NCBI RefSeq assembly: GCF_008831285.2
Contig: NC_045148.1
Span: 6,021,001 to 6,081,000 of the forward strand
DNA length: 60,000 nt
Source of the DNA: Nymphaea colorata
Lineage: Eukaryota; Streptophyta; Magnoliopsida; Nymphaeales; Nymphaeaceae
Direction of reading: 5' to 3'
Shown here: positions 43,290-54,240 of the stretch, piece by piece
Layout: each line of letters opens with the position of its first letter
Position numbering within the stretch: position 1 is the stretch's first letter
The notes under the pieces: model-generated
The model's input: only the letters and a program-made list of their open reading frames with translations
Told to the model about the DNA's origin: nothing
Databases searched by the model: none
Position numbers and translations under genes: made by a program

Positions 43290-46190
43290 TGGCCATGAGG
43301 TCCGTTATTATTTATGAGTATTAAAGTGTGAGGTTTTTTTCTTATAAGATTATAAAATTGTTTTAGTTGAGAAAATATCAATATTTTGGTTTAAAAATTA
43401 AAAATAAAACGTTAAAAAGTTAAAAATGCCAAAACTGTGAAAAAGCGTGTTTTCTGGTTTGTTTTTTACACTTTTTTTTTCGTTTTGTGTTTTTTCTCCA
43501 AAAGATGGTTTTTTTGCCACTATTTTTTTTTTAATCTATTTTTAACATATAAAACGGGTTTAAACAATGGGTTGTCCCTGACAAGCCTTGTGCCAACATT
43601 GACCCTTCCTCACGACCTAACCTGGGCTATTACAACACCGACCATCAACATGCTTATAGACTTATCGAGCTGGTAGGAACAATAAGAAAAAAAGGTGATG
43701 ATTACTTTTTTTCATTTAGTGTTTGTTCTTTTTAATTAAATGACTAAGTGACTCTAAATAGTCAAGGTATATATATATATATATATGAACTTGAGAAAAA
43801 GATGGGCAAAAGTAGAATCAGAAAAACTATCACGCATGTAAAAAAATCAAAACGCCTCTCTTAAAATTGTGAAACATTAGATGCCATGTTGGTTGCCTAA
43901 CACTAAAATGGCCTCACACAGGAGCGCCTAGCTAGAGTCATTTGAAATTGGGGCCACTAGATTGACGATGATATTTTGAAAATATGATTTGTTTTTTAAA
44001 AAATTAAGAAAAGCTTTTAGATTTCGTTATACATGATTTACATTAAGAAAATTAATAATTTGGAAACATAATTATCTTTATATTATAGTTAAATTTGGAA
44101 AGGCATCCTTTCCGTTCACAGTTTTTCGAATCCAACCCTTTCTTTTACCAGGCCAAGGCAAAAAGAAACAGTGGGTCATGAGACTGGATATACATAAATA
44201 TTCAATCAAATTCGGATTTATGTTCAGATCCTGTTTGGTGTCAAATAAATATCTTATATCAGATACACTTATATTTTCAATGTTGATTGGATTTAGTTTA
44301 AAATTCATATTCAGATTCAAATGTGAATTTCAAAATCGGGTTCTGATCATATTCAGACTCTGGAATCAGATTTTGGATTAAGCTTCAGATATACCTTTGT
44401 TTGTGTGCATTAGAGTCCAAATTTGAATGTCAAGATGGGAACATAACAAAAGCGGATATAGTTAAGAACATATCCTATTCAAATCTAGTCCGTTGAATCC
44501 CTACACCATACATGCTTCTCACTCAAAAACATTTTCTTTTCTATGCATATGGTTTTAGAAGAGGCAGCTTGCTTTGCTAATTATGTTATATGGAGTATGC
44601 GCTTGAGAAAAACCTTATGGATCTAATTCATATCAACTGGTATGTCTCTCATTCTTTTCTCATTACTGACGACTAAAGACGTATATTGTTTATGCTTATC
44701 GGCCTTCATTTTAGATCCATTATTGGAGTATTAGAGTTACAGGTTTTTCATTGAGATCAATATATACCTCTAAATATCAAATAAGATTAGAGCATCATTC
44801 GTTGAAAAATTCTTACCTGCCATTTTTAAAATCACTTTTTTGAGAAACACATTGTAGTGTAAGCCCACTAAAAACAAAGGGTTCGTTACTCTCACCAAAA
44901 AAGAAAGAATCAGGAGAAGAACGTCAGAGGTGTCTAATCTTTTACGACACAACCTTTTTAGTAACGCTGTCATGTTACAGATTATCTATAGTTGGGTGAT
45001 ATTCATCTACGCCAGGGGGGGCCGTCCGGGCCATGGCCCGGTGAGCCCAGAAATTTTTTTTTCTTTTACATTGAAAAAATTAAATTTTTTTAGTTTGGCC
45101 CGATCGGTCGCTCTTCGTCGCTCCTCTTGGCCCGACCTTGACCCGACCCCTAAATCGTCTTGGCCCGACCCTAGAAAAAATCCTGGCTCCACCCCTGATC
45201 TATACTACATCATACTGCAAAAGAGAAAAATGATGGCCATTGGCATTACTTCTATCATGTCACTGCAGAAGCGGAGCCAATTATTTTTTATTAGAGAAAC
45301 CGAGATCTAGCTCTCGGAATTAAGTGGATCAATATATATTGTTTCAAATTTTTTTATGTAGGCTAAAACAAAAATCTTCCAAAATCACATGATTTTTTTT
45401 TTTTTAGATTTTGAGAGGATCCATGGCCCCTGCCAGCCTCTCTGGTCCAAATCAAAAGATTGGAGCTCATCTTGCGGCAAATAGTTTTCTGTTGCCACAA
45501 CAATGCATTGATGTGATGCATAAGCATCACGTCCAAAATTTTGAAATATATAATGTAATTAAAAAATGTGAAAAATAAAAAATAAGAATGTAAGAATGAT
45601 TTGAAAAACTAAATTATATGAAAAACTACTTCAATATAGTTTTCTATAAATTGAAACTAACTATGGGAAAATAGTCTCCAACTTGAAAATCCTAAAAAAT
45701 AAAGATAAAAAAAACATGTTTCTGCAATGTACAGTATAGAATTTCATGAAAATTCAAAAACCAAGGTCCAATTTTTTTTTTTCACTTGTTAGCTCTTATG
45801 TGCGTACGGAAGGAAGAAAATACTGTCACTCAATTCATAAAACCTTTGGGCATGAAAATCACAATTGATCTTATAGTTTTATTGAAAATGAAAACCTTAT
45901 TTTTTTCCTTCTTTCATCTCCCAATGCAATACCCTTCATCACCATCGTAGGAAAGATCCTCTCTTCTTTTAGTTTGAGAACAAAAATTTCATTATTAAAG
46001 GAAATTAATGTTAATTACCATGGATATACATAGTATCAATATTATCAAGCTACAGACTAAGATTATAATCCATGCTTGACCATTCCACACCTTATATTCA
46101 ATTGAAACAAACATAGCAGATGACAATAGAGAAACAGTTCATACATTAGCGACTCCCCCTCATATAATTAAATTCATCGCCACATCATTT
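43290..46190. other. AT-rich spacer
   Basis: No gene supported. Holds a (TA)n tract at 43770-43787, a stretch rich in attcagattc/gattcgga motifs at 44180-44400, and a MITE-like repeat at 45006-45195. Confidence 0.5.
45006..45195. mobile_element. MITE-like repeat with cagggg ends
   Basis: Left end ccagggggggccgtccgg; the right end on the opposite strand reads caggggtggagccagg. Subterminal ggcccg motifs. Related in layout to the other gagccaagg-type repeats. Confidence 0.5.
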
Positions 46191-46199
46191 TACCAGAGC

Positions 46200-46608
46200 G
46201 AGGTCATGAAATGGTGGTGCGCCCGCCGTGCCGAGGCCTGCCGCAGCAATAGGCACCCTGGACCGCACGCTGGACTATTACAATTTCAAGGGAGGTTAAA
46301 TTCCCGTACAAGATGTAACCCTTAGTCGGACAACCTCCGATTGTACAGATTTTGTCCCCCGGTACGATCGAGATTTCCCCTACCCGAGTACAGAGTTTAT
46401 GCACAAGGGTTTCATGTCTAAAGTACAACCGCAGCATACAAGAGATTAAAAATTGCTCGCCACTCACCAATGCCGCTGTTCAGCGTCAAACCACTCATCA
46501 AGGATACTATTCGTCCAAACCATTCCCCTTGTCTAAACCCCTGGGTCAGGCTTGTAGTATCAGCTTGAGTGCTTAGCCGGGGAGTGCTTGGGTGACATAC
46601 ACGAAAGG
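46200..46608 (-). repeat. Gypsy-2 LTR, left part
   Basis: Resembles the gypsy-1 LTR: ggaggttaaattcccgtacaag versus ggaggttaacccccatacaaat, then a gagtaca...cactcac..ccgctg...caaaccatt series in the same order. Interrupted by the small LTR element. Confidence 0.6.
46604..46608. repeat. Target-site duplication AAAGG (left)
   Basis: Matches 48611-48615 (one base of the match overlaps the LTR-terminal A, so it is 4 or 5 bp). Confidence 0.8.
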
Positions 46609-47295
46609 TGTCACGGGCCGGCTTTTTCAAGCCCTACTTGGCTCGCGCGGCGCCGAAGGCATTCCCCAAAGCCTTTGGCCAGCCTGACATCTCTTGCTTA
46701 AGCGGAAGCGTTCATCATTATTTGGGAACTGTGGACTAGCTACGCACTCGGCACACCATCACCCAGGTTTTATCCCATAATCGGCCATCGGCAAGCCGTG
46801 GCCATGAGGCCCTGTCAAAACTTGGCCATTCCTCCAGGTGCCTATCTACTATCAACGAAATCCGGGTGGGGGTAAACTTCCCTTGGGAGGAAGTCCCCAA
46901 CCGAAGCCAGTTGACGACTAGATGTCATTAAGCAAGGTGGCCGACCATCGCCCTACTCAACGACGAGTATTCACTTCCTCGCCCCCGCGTGACTCTACAT
47001 GGTTGTAGCAAGCAGCATATGCGTCCACTGGGGAAATTGCCCATAACCCATACACTATGCGTGGGGAACCCAACTGATTCCCTAACGACGGACTTGCACT
47101 TCCAAAGGGACCGCTGATCTTGATGCATTGAAACGTCTTGTCGTCACACCACCGCGCTGCACATTCCACGTGCATTGCTTTCTGCTAGACTCGGCGTGCG
47201 ATTAAATCCCACATGCCTTCCAACTATGCCTAAGCTGGCCAAGCAGCGTCACCTTTTACTGGCTTGGTCGGGCCAGACACAGTCGGTCGGCAAGA
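46609..47295 (-). repeat. 3' LTR of the small element
   Basis: Direct repeat of 47893-48611 with roughly nine in ten bases matching by eye. A block of about 24 bp near 48340 (acgcgcacctccttgtgcga) is missing here. Confidence 0.9.
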
Positions 47296-47878
47296 TTCTC
47301 CCACCGCCAAAATCGTCACTGTCTTCAGTAACTTTGCCCCGAGCGATAGAAGTTCAGCTACCGTTCCCTTGATTTCTTTTCAACTTGAGCCTACGTTCGT
47401 CCGTCAGCTTAACGCACTCGTCATGTCGTGGCTACCTGCTTTATCAGGTGTTCTGCCTCTAGTCCCACCTTAGCATCTTCCCACTTTTATGTCATTGTTT
47501 TGCACTTTATTTTAGTAAAGTCCAGAACATCTCCGACAATCACTAATTTTCAAATTTCCAAGCCGTGTTGTCTACAGTGCACATGCTCCTTGCTCGAGTC
47601 ATGTCAACACTAAGGATAATCTTTTTCCACGTCGGGCCTCTCATCCTATCTGTCTCAACGAGCGGCACTCTTGGCCCTTCAGCTCCTGACACCCAGACAC
47701 CATTTTCAGAACGTGTGATCACCTTCTGCCCAACAACACCAACACGGTCACGTGAACCAGTGTCCGACGAACATGCCCAAACCATAAGGCACCATCAACA
47801 AGTCAACGTTTTTACTGAACCATTGTTTGTTATCATCGCAGCGTTCTCATTTTTTTAAGTTCTTTTCGAGAATTGACT
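47296..47878 (-). other. Internal region of the small LTR element
   Basis: Carries one minus-strand frame of 80 codons (47785-47543, GAEGPRVPLVETDRMRG) without a recognisable domain. Confidence 0.6.
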
Positions 47879-47890
47879 GCTCTGATACCA
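47879..47890 (-). other. Primer-binding site of the small LTR element
   Basis: Minus strand TGGTATCAGAGC, a perfect initiator-Met-tRNA complement, two bases from the 5' LTR. Confidence 0.93.
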
Positions 47891-47892
47891 TT

Positions 47893-48611
47893 TGTCACGG
47901 GCCGGCTTTTTCAAGCCTTACTTGGCCTGTGCGGCGTCAAAGGCATTCCCCTAAGCCTTCGACCAGCCTGACATCTCTTGCTTAAGCGGAAGCATTCATC
48001 ATTATTCGGAAACTGTGGACTAGATGAGGAGTGCTACGCACTCGGCACACCATCACCCAGGTTTTGTCCCATAGTCGGCTATTGGCAAGCCGTGGCCATG
48101 AGGCCCTGTCATAACTTGGCTATTCCTCCGAGTGCCTATCTACTATCAATGAAATCTGGGTGAGAGTAGACTTCCTTTGGGAGGAAGTCCCCAACCGAAG
48201 CCAGTTGACGACTACATGTCATGAAGCAAGACGGCCGACCATCGCCCTACTAGACAACAAGTATTCACTTACTCGCCCTCGCGTGACTCTACGCGGTTGT
48301 GGCACACAGCATATGCGTCCAATGGGGGAATTGCCCCTAACCCACGCGCACCTCCTTGTGCGACCAAACACTACGCGTGGAGAACCCAACAGATTCCCCA
48401 ACGACGGACTTGCACTTCCAAAGGGACCACTGATCTTGATGCATTGAAACGCCTTGTCGTCGCACCACCGCGCTGCACATTCCACGTGCATTGCTTTCTG
48501 CTAGACTCGGCGCGCGATTGAATCTCACATGCCTTCTAACTATGCCTAAGTTGGCCAAGCAGCATCTCCTTTTACTGGCTTGGCCGGGCCAGACACAGTC
48601 GGTCGGCAACA
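47893..48611 (-). repeat. 5' LTR of the small element
   Basis: Direct repeat of 46609-47295; ends cagtcggtcggcaaca at 48611. Confidence 0.9.
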
Positions 48612-50340
48612 AAGGATCCCTTTTGGTTAAAACAGGCCCAAGCCGCGCAGACAAACCACACCCGCCCCATGTTCTACAGAGGGAGAGAGTGTCATATCGC
48701 AGCCTTTTGCGAGGCTATTCCGCCTACGACCAATGGTCTGGCCGAGAGCAGGAGGTAGAGGGCGCTGGCACAAAGACGAAGGACTGGCTGAAGGGCGACG
48801 ATGTTAGCTTCCCGATGGGGACAGTTGACGTTAGCCAGAGGGTTGTTGGACCACGTGGAAATTGGGCAAAAATGTTGTCGCTGTGACGAGGCCACGGTCT
48901 GGTTGCGATAGTGGGGGCGGTCAAGTTCGGCCTAAGGCTGATCGCGTCGGGCCAGCGGCTGCAAAGGGTTGCCGAGTGGGCCACAACGGGAAGTCCAGAC
49001 CCAGAGCAAGGCAGGAACCACCGAAAGGTTGACCTAGAGATGCTACCTCTGGCTGTGCGAGGCTGCCGCACGGTATCAACTCCTCGCCTCTCGACAGCGA
49101 CGACCAGGCTGGAGCAAAGGCTAATGGTTGAGCGGCTTCAGCATTGTCTACTTCGGCAGTGTGGTGCGGCTCGCCATCTGGCGGAGTCGAGCAGCAGTGG
49201 CCGAAGGAGGCCTGATGCAACCCCGAGAATCTTCACAGCTCCTCACCATTCCAAATACACAGTAGTCAATATCTCAAATAGAAATAGCTTCTAAGGTCTA
49301 CGGAGATCATGGAGTTACGGAATGGGGACCAGATAAGGATATGGTCAGCCGGTGCAGGCGGGCGTTTCCTTTTGGCGGTAGAAACAGGCCGTCAATGTTC
49401 CTTGGCTCCCCGCTGCGATGGGTTTCCTGCTCCAATCCCAACGCCCGGGTACCCGTTAGAATCGGAAAAGGGTGAGGAAGGAGGTGGTAACTGAGCCACG
49501 AGAGGGTAGAGACAGAATTCTGCGCAAATGGGAGGTGAAGGCAGTGGTCAAACAGGGTCTGGAGGCATCAGTTACCCTTGTGTTGCAGAAGCAGGACCGG
49601 AGTAGGAGGGGCTTTTAGGGGGTATTTATCATCAGCAAAAGGCATGTTTGCCGGCCGAATGAATGCAGGAAGACTGTGGGTGAGCGAAGGGAGGCTGTTA
49701 GTGAGATGGCAACCTCGAAAGACGGAGCAATCGACTTTCCACCGTCGGGATGCAGTGAGATCCTCTACCGTGAAGAACCACGTCACGGTAGCCAATTTCC
49801 AGTAGGTAAAAGTGAGAGATCCACAATCGCTAACCTTTGGGATGTCAAGGAACACCCTTGCATGCAACTTCACCGAAGAACCACGCTAGAGGAGAGGAAG
49901 AACATCAAAACTCTATGTATTTCGATGAGGCAAAGCTCGGTTGGAGCTGAGGGAGAAGGTTGTGGCCAAGCTACAAAACGAGATTAGAGAGAGATTACAA
50001 AATGACAAGAAGATCCCTAACCCTAATTGCTATCCTATTTAAGTGAGGTTTAGGGAGGAAAACCGTTTGGATCCGGCATGGCACAAGGCAGACCCACTCC
50101 ACCGAAGCTTCTAGAGTGTTTTGGGCAGTGCCTAGCACAAGGCAGATCTGCTCCAGAGAAGCTTCTAGAGGCTCTTCGACAGGCGCTGGAGTGGATTTCA
50201 GATTGGGGCTGGAGCTGGAGCTGGAGTTTTCTCTGTGCGGACCCGCCTCTTGGAATCTTCTAGATGTCCTTTGGTGGCATGGGTCTAGTGTTCTCGATTG
50301 AAATCTTCAAAAAGGCAGACCCACCCCTCATGGAACTCTG
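48612..50340 (-). repeat. Gypsy-2 LTR, right part (approximate)
   Basis: Continuation of the interrupted LTR. The block ttcaccgaagaaccacgctagagg (near 49870) and the TATA-like cttaaatagg on the minus strand (50034-50043) match the promoter end of the gypsy-1 LTR. Contains a gagctg-repeat (50205-50226). The right boundary is uncertain. Confidence 0.55.
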
Positions 50341-50361
50341 GAAGTTCTGATGCGGGCGGAT

Positions 50362-51046
50362 CTAGAACAAATTAATCCAAGTTGGTGATGATCTGGATCT
50401 TGGGATCCTCTTGATAAGCTTCGGTTGGCGCGGGTGGTTCTGGAGGGGCCTGATTTGCATCGGCCTGGTGTTGGATCTCCGAAGTCTCTGGAATTGCCAA
50501 GGTTGATGCTGAGTGACTCTGGTGCACATAGAGGCCTGAATGCTGGACCAAACATGGCCGGTGGCCCAGCATAGGCCCTTCCTTTTGTTGTTGACTGAGG
50601 CTGGATCCGTCCTAGCTGTGCTGGGCCGTTGGTTGGCCTGTTGAGTGGTGGTTGAACGGTGAGTAGCTGAGTGCCACCCCTGGTTACCTGTCATTGGTTG
50701 CAGATCCCCGAGGTGTGTAGATCGTGTAGTTGTGTGTGCTTGTGCGACGTCCTCCAAGTGCCATGATGTTGGGTGAAGCCCTTGGTTTGCCATGTGTGGG
50801 TGCATGCTACCAAGGGGTGAAGATGATGCATTTGTCTGTGCTCGTGTTGCTCCTTGGATCTCGCGTGGTACCGTGGTTGGTGAAGAGCTACCATGCCTGG
50901 TAGCCTCTCCCTGCACTGAACCGAGACCCTTGGCAGGGTTTGCGGCCCTTCGCTCGACATGGGGCTGTCCTTCATTTTCAAACTTGAGCAACCTGTCGGC
51001 TACGGACGTCTGGGTCCTCATTGTGCTTGGTATAGGCTCTCCCTTA
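50362..51046 (-). other. Unrecognised minus-strand frame in gypsy-2
   Basis: A long open frame (upstream part lies in the MITE) rich in His, Thr, Gln and Arg, ending near 50362. No zinc knuckle or enzyme motif. It may be a decayed element reading frame or chance. Confidence 0.3.
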
Positions 51047-51575
51047 CGCTTTGTTTGGTTGGAGGGAAAGGAAGGGATGGAAAGGGAGGGAATGGGAAGG
51101 GAAGGGAAGGGATGGGAAGAGAAAGGAAAGGGAAAGGGATGGAATGAAAAAGAATGGAATGAGTTGATTAAAAAGTTTGTTTGGATAGAAAGGGAAGAGA
51201 AAGGAATGAAATGGAAAAAAAGACTAAATAGCACATGGATTTAGAAATGAGGGAAAGAAAAGGAGGGGTAGTGTGGGAATAAAAAACTCTTCCACTTACA
51301 TTTCTTTCCTTTCCTTCCCAATCCGTCCAATTTGGGAGGAGGGGTAGTGTGGGAATAAAAAACTCTTCCACTTACCTTTCTTTCCTTTCCCTCCCAATCC
51401 GTCTGATTTGGGAGGGAAGGGATTTATACTAAACAATCCCTCCCTTTCCTTTTCTTTCCTTTCCCTCCCCTTGCAGCCAAACACATTTTTGCTCCTTTTC
51501 CTTCTTTTCTAATTAGCCAACCAAACAAAGGAGGGATTGCTCAATCCCTCCCTTTCCCTCCTACCAAACAGGCCC
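51047..51575. mobile_element. Tourist/PIF-type MITE, 529 bp
   Basis: The left end (gctttgtttggttggaggga) and the right end on the opposite strand (gggcctgtttggtaggaggg) form terminal inverted repeats. TTA flanks both sides (51044-51046 and 51576-51578), as expected for PIF/Harbinger. The left half is almost pure purine on the plus strand (ggaaggg) and the right half pyrimidine. A 75-bp internal tandem duplication lies at 51262-51411. Confidence 0.8.
51262..51411. repeat. 75-bp tandem duplication in the Tourist-like MITE
   Basis: ggaggggtagtgtgggaata occurs at 51262 and 51337. Confidence 0.9.
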
Positions 51576-52059
51576 TTAGTGTGGGGCTGAGGAACAATCT
51601 TCTTGGCTAATGAGGCATCCCGCATAGGGCCTTACGTCGAAATGACACTACCATAGGGCATGTGTCTCTCGACTACGGCCGCCTAGTACCCCGGCCATGC
51701 CTGGCCGATTAAAGGGGTCCAAGCCCACATGGGCGACTGTTCCATCCGAAGAAGGCCAGCCATTGCTAAACGCTCGACTAGGGTAGTCATGCACTGCTCG
51801 ACGGGGGTCTCCTGCCGCTGCATGAGTGGTCGGGTGAGAGCGCCGTGGAGCACCGAAGTGGCCATGCTCTGGCCGGGCAAAGGCCGGCCAGCTTGCGTGC
51901 GTGATGCGGGAGCTGCGGCGTGAAGGAACAGGCTGCAGTAGCAGCCAGTGGATGATCGCCGTGCATGGGCTTGGAGGCAAGCCAGCCCGACCATGCTGAC
52001 GGTCCTGCTGTTGTACTTTCTTGACGACAATCTTGCCCAGATGTGGTTGCAAAAGAGGG

Positions 52060-52330
52060 TGTATTAGATCTAGCCCCCTTAGATGGGACTTGCCTCCAAG
52101 TCCCTACCATTGGGTACCTATCGGCAAGCTCATTGGCTAATTCCCAAGCGGGTCTGTCCTCTCTTCTTTCCCATTCCACCAAATATTCCATTCGTAGTTG
52201 ATCCCCTTCCTTGATGCATCGACGCCTGATAATCCACCGCGATAGGGGTGGTTCTTCGGTTTATGGAACGACCTCCACTTGTTGTTCTCCCTTGAAGGGT
52301 TTGAAGTGGCTGACATGAAATACTAATGGG
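52060..52330 (-). pseudogene. Gypsy-2 integrase C-terminus with chromodomain-like motif
   Basis: Reads DPLVFHVSHFKPFKGEQQVE, then WIIRRRCIKEGDQLRMEYLV and EWERREDRPAWELANELADR: the VFHVS-LKP end of gypsy integrase followed by a Y-V-W...W-E-A..L chromodomain pattern. It is joined directly to the reverse transcriptase remnant, so the RNase H and integrase core are deleted. Confidence 0.75.
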
Positions 52331-53285
52331 TCATGCAATCCGAGAGAATGCTTGTATAATCTTGTAATAACCAGCCAATCCAAGGAATGCTTCTACTTCA
52401 GTAACATTATTAGGAGTTTTCCAATTCTGAACTGCATCGATTTTGGTTGGATCCACAACAATACCTTTATGAGAAATGATGTGCCCTACGAAGCTGATCT
52501 TGGATAACCAAAAGTCACATTTCAAGAATTTTGCATATAACTTGTGTTGTTGAAGAATACTCAACACTTTTCTTAAGTGTTTTTTATGTTCTTCTTGGGT
52601 GGATGAATATATTAACACATCATCAAGAAACACACCAACAAACTGATCAAGATATTCCTTAAATACTTTGTTCATTAAATCATTTACACAGTAGTCAAAC
52701 CAAAAGGTAGAACACGAAACTCATAAGTCCATACCATGTTCTAAAAGTAGTCTTTGGGATACCTGCTTCCTTAATCTTAATTGTTGATACCCCAATCCAA
52801 GGTCAATTTTGGAGAACACATGGGCATCCTTCAGTTGATCCAATACATCTTCAATTATGGAAAGGGGATACTTGTTCTTAATGTCAACTTGATTTAGCAT
52901 TTGATAGCAAATGCATAACCGGAATGACCCATCCTTTTTCTTAACAAATAGTATAAGTGCACCCCAAGGTGATACATTTGGTCTAATAAATCTTTTTATT
53001 GATAAGATCTTGCAACTACTTCTTTAATTTTTCTAGTTTAGCCGGTGCCATTCTATATGGTGCTTTTGAGATCAGACCAGTACCGGGTACCAAATCAATA
53101 GTAAATTCAATCTCTCGCGGTGGTGGTAATCCCAAGAGATATTCTAAAAATACATTTCCAAACTCCTGGACCACTGGGATTTGATCTAGCATTGATGTCT
53201 CAGTTTTCCCTATAGCCACATGGATAAGATAGACTATGTCGTACCTTTTTTTGTGTTCTTGTATCCACAAGTTGGTTAGAGTCAT
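52331..53285 (-). pseudogene. Gypsy-2 reverse transcriptase
   Basis: The start (53285-53016) reads IPVVQEFGNVFLEYLLGLPP, then IEFTIDLVPGTGLISKAPYR. The middle is frameshifted (52980-52680). The end (52675-52331) is open with the catalytic FLDD at 52630-52619, then HKLYAKFLKCDFW, ISFVGHIISHKG and FLGLAGYY, ending in the expected FSRIA. Fragmented, not functional. Confidence 0.88.
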
Positions 53286-53480
53286 TTTTTTATGTGCGTT
53301 AATACTATAGGGTTAGAGTTATTGGCCCATATAGTTTCTATAACAATCAATGAGTGCATCATGCACACACACATCCAGTGCATGCGTAGGATTATGTCAA
53401 ATCCATCTAGTCAATGATGATCAAGTATGTGGGAAGTATATTTCCTAAAATTTCTATCCCAATATCAAGCAAATACCATG
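53286..53480 (-). pseudogene. Gypsy-2 protease-region remnant
   Basis: Shows DALIDCYRNYMG, matching the ...ARIDC-..K block that precedes gypsy reverse transcriptase; otherwise broken. Confidence 0.5.
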
Positions 53481-53569
53481 ACAGCAATCATGAAATTCAA
53501 TAGCACTAGACACTTTAAGTTCATATGGTGTATGTAGTGTTGGCACATTTAAGCATAGTGACTGTAACA

Positions 53570-54240
53570 TTTGACATTTCAAGGAATCAAGCATGGTGTA
53601 TGTAGTGTTGGCACATTTCATCTTCCGTTGATCAGTGTTTGGTGCAGAGGAACAGGAGGTGGAAGAAGAAGTTGTGGAAGGAGAAGAAGCAGAGACAACA
53701 TAGGTGGAGTGGTGCCACTGAAGCAAAGCATCCTTCCTCTCGATTTGTCTCTATCTCTTATGTCTGCTCTCTCATTCTCGTCCTCAATCTCATTTCTGTT
53801 CTCCCTGACACTTCCCCCCTGTTCCATGCTCTCCCTTGTCGTCTGCTCTCTCTCTCTCTCTCTCTCCCGCCGTTAGTTTTCTTTTGCCCTCACCATCTCT
53901 CACTCTCGCTGTCTCTCTCTGCACACTCCCTCATCCACTCACACACCTGACTGCAGGTTTCCCGCACTCTTCCCTCTCATCTATTTTTTTCCCTCACCCT
54001 CATTCTTGCCCTATTGTCTCCTCTTCTCTTTATCGTTGTCTCCCTCATTCGAACCCTCTATCATCCTCTCACCCGTGCACTCACTTTCTAACTCTCTCTG
54101 CTCAGCTGAACCCTCTCCCTCTCAACCGAATGCTCCCTTTGTCTTGCCAATTTTTTTTCTCTCTCACTCTCTTGCTCATTTTCATTTTTTTTAGGGCTGT
54201 TTTAGATTTGGCAATTGGAGGAATGCATTTTCCCTCTCAT
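53570..54240. repeat. Pyrimidine-rich low-complexity stretch
   Basis: Long C/T-rich run on the plus strand with a (ct)n core at about 53847-53867. The overlapping Ser/Leu-rich frames reflect composition only. Confidence 0.7.

Larger units (their letters stand above)
46609..48611 (-). mobile_element. Small non-autonomous LTR retrotransposon (TRIM/SMART-like)
   Basis: Two LTRs of about 687 and 719 bp (46609-47295 and 47893-48611) around only 597 bp of internal DNA. On the minus strand the LTRs run TGTTGCCGACCG ... GCCCGTGACA. The primer site is exact and there is a flanking target duplication. No protein domain is present internally. Its LTRs are longer than in classical TRIMs. It sits inside the gypsy-2 LTR. 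Confidence 0.88.
46200..53500 (-). mobile_element. Ty3/gypsy chromovirus-like element (gypsy-2), rearranged
   Basis: Minus-strand protease remnant, reverse transcriptase and integrase tail with a chromodomain-like motif (53480-52060), followed by roughly 1.2 kb of unassigned sequence (plus a MITE). An LTR-like region (about 46200-50340) comes last; it resembles gypsy-1 LTRs and is interrupted by a small LTR element. No 5' LTR is recognisable at the right. RNase H and the integrase core are missing. Limits are approximate. Confidence 0.65.

Noticed and set aside
50362-51234. 290-codon frame as a host gene
   Set aside because: Its N-terminal third is the purine/pyrimidine MITE and the rest lies in a decayed gypsy element; no domain recognised.
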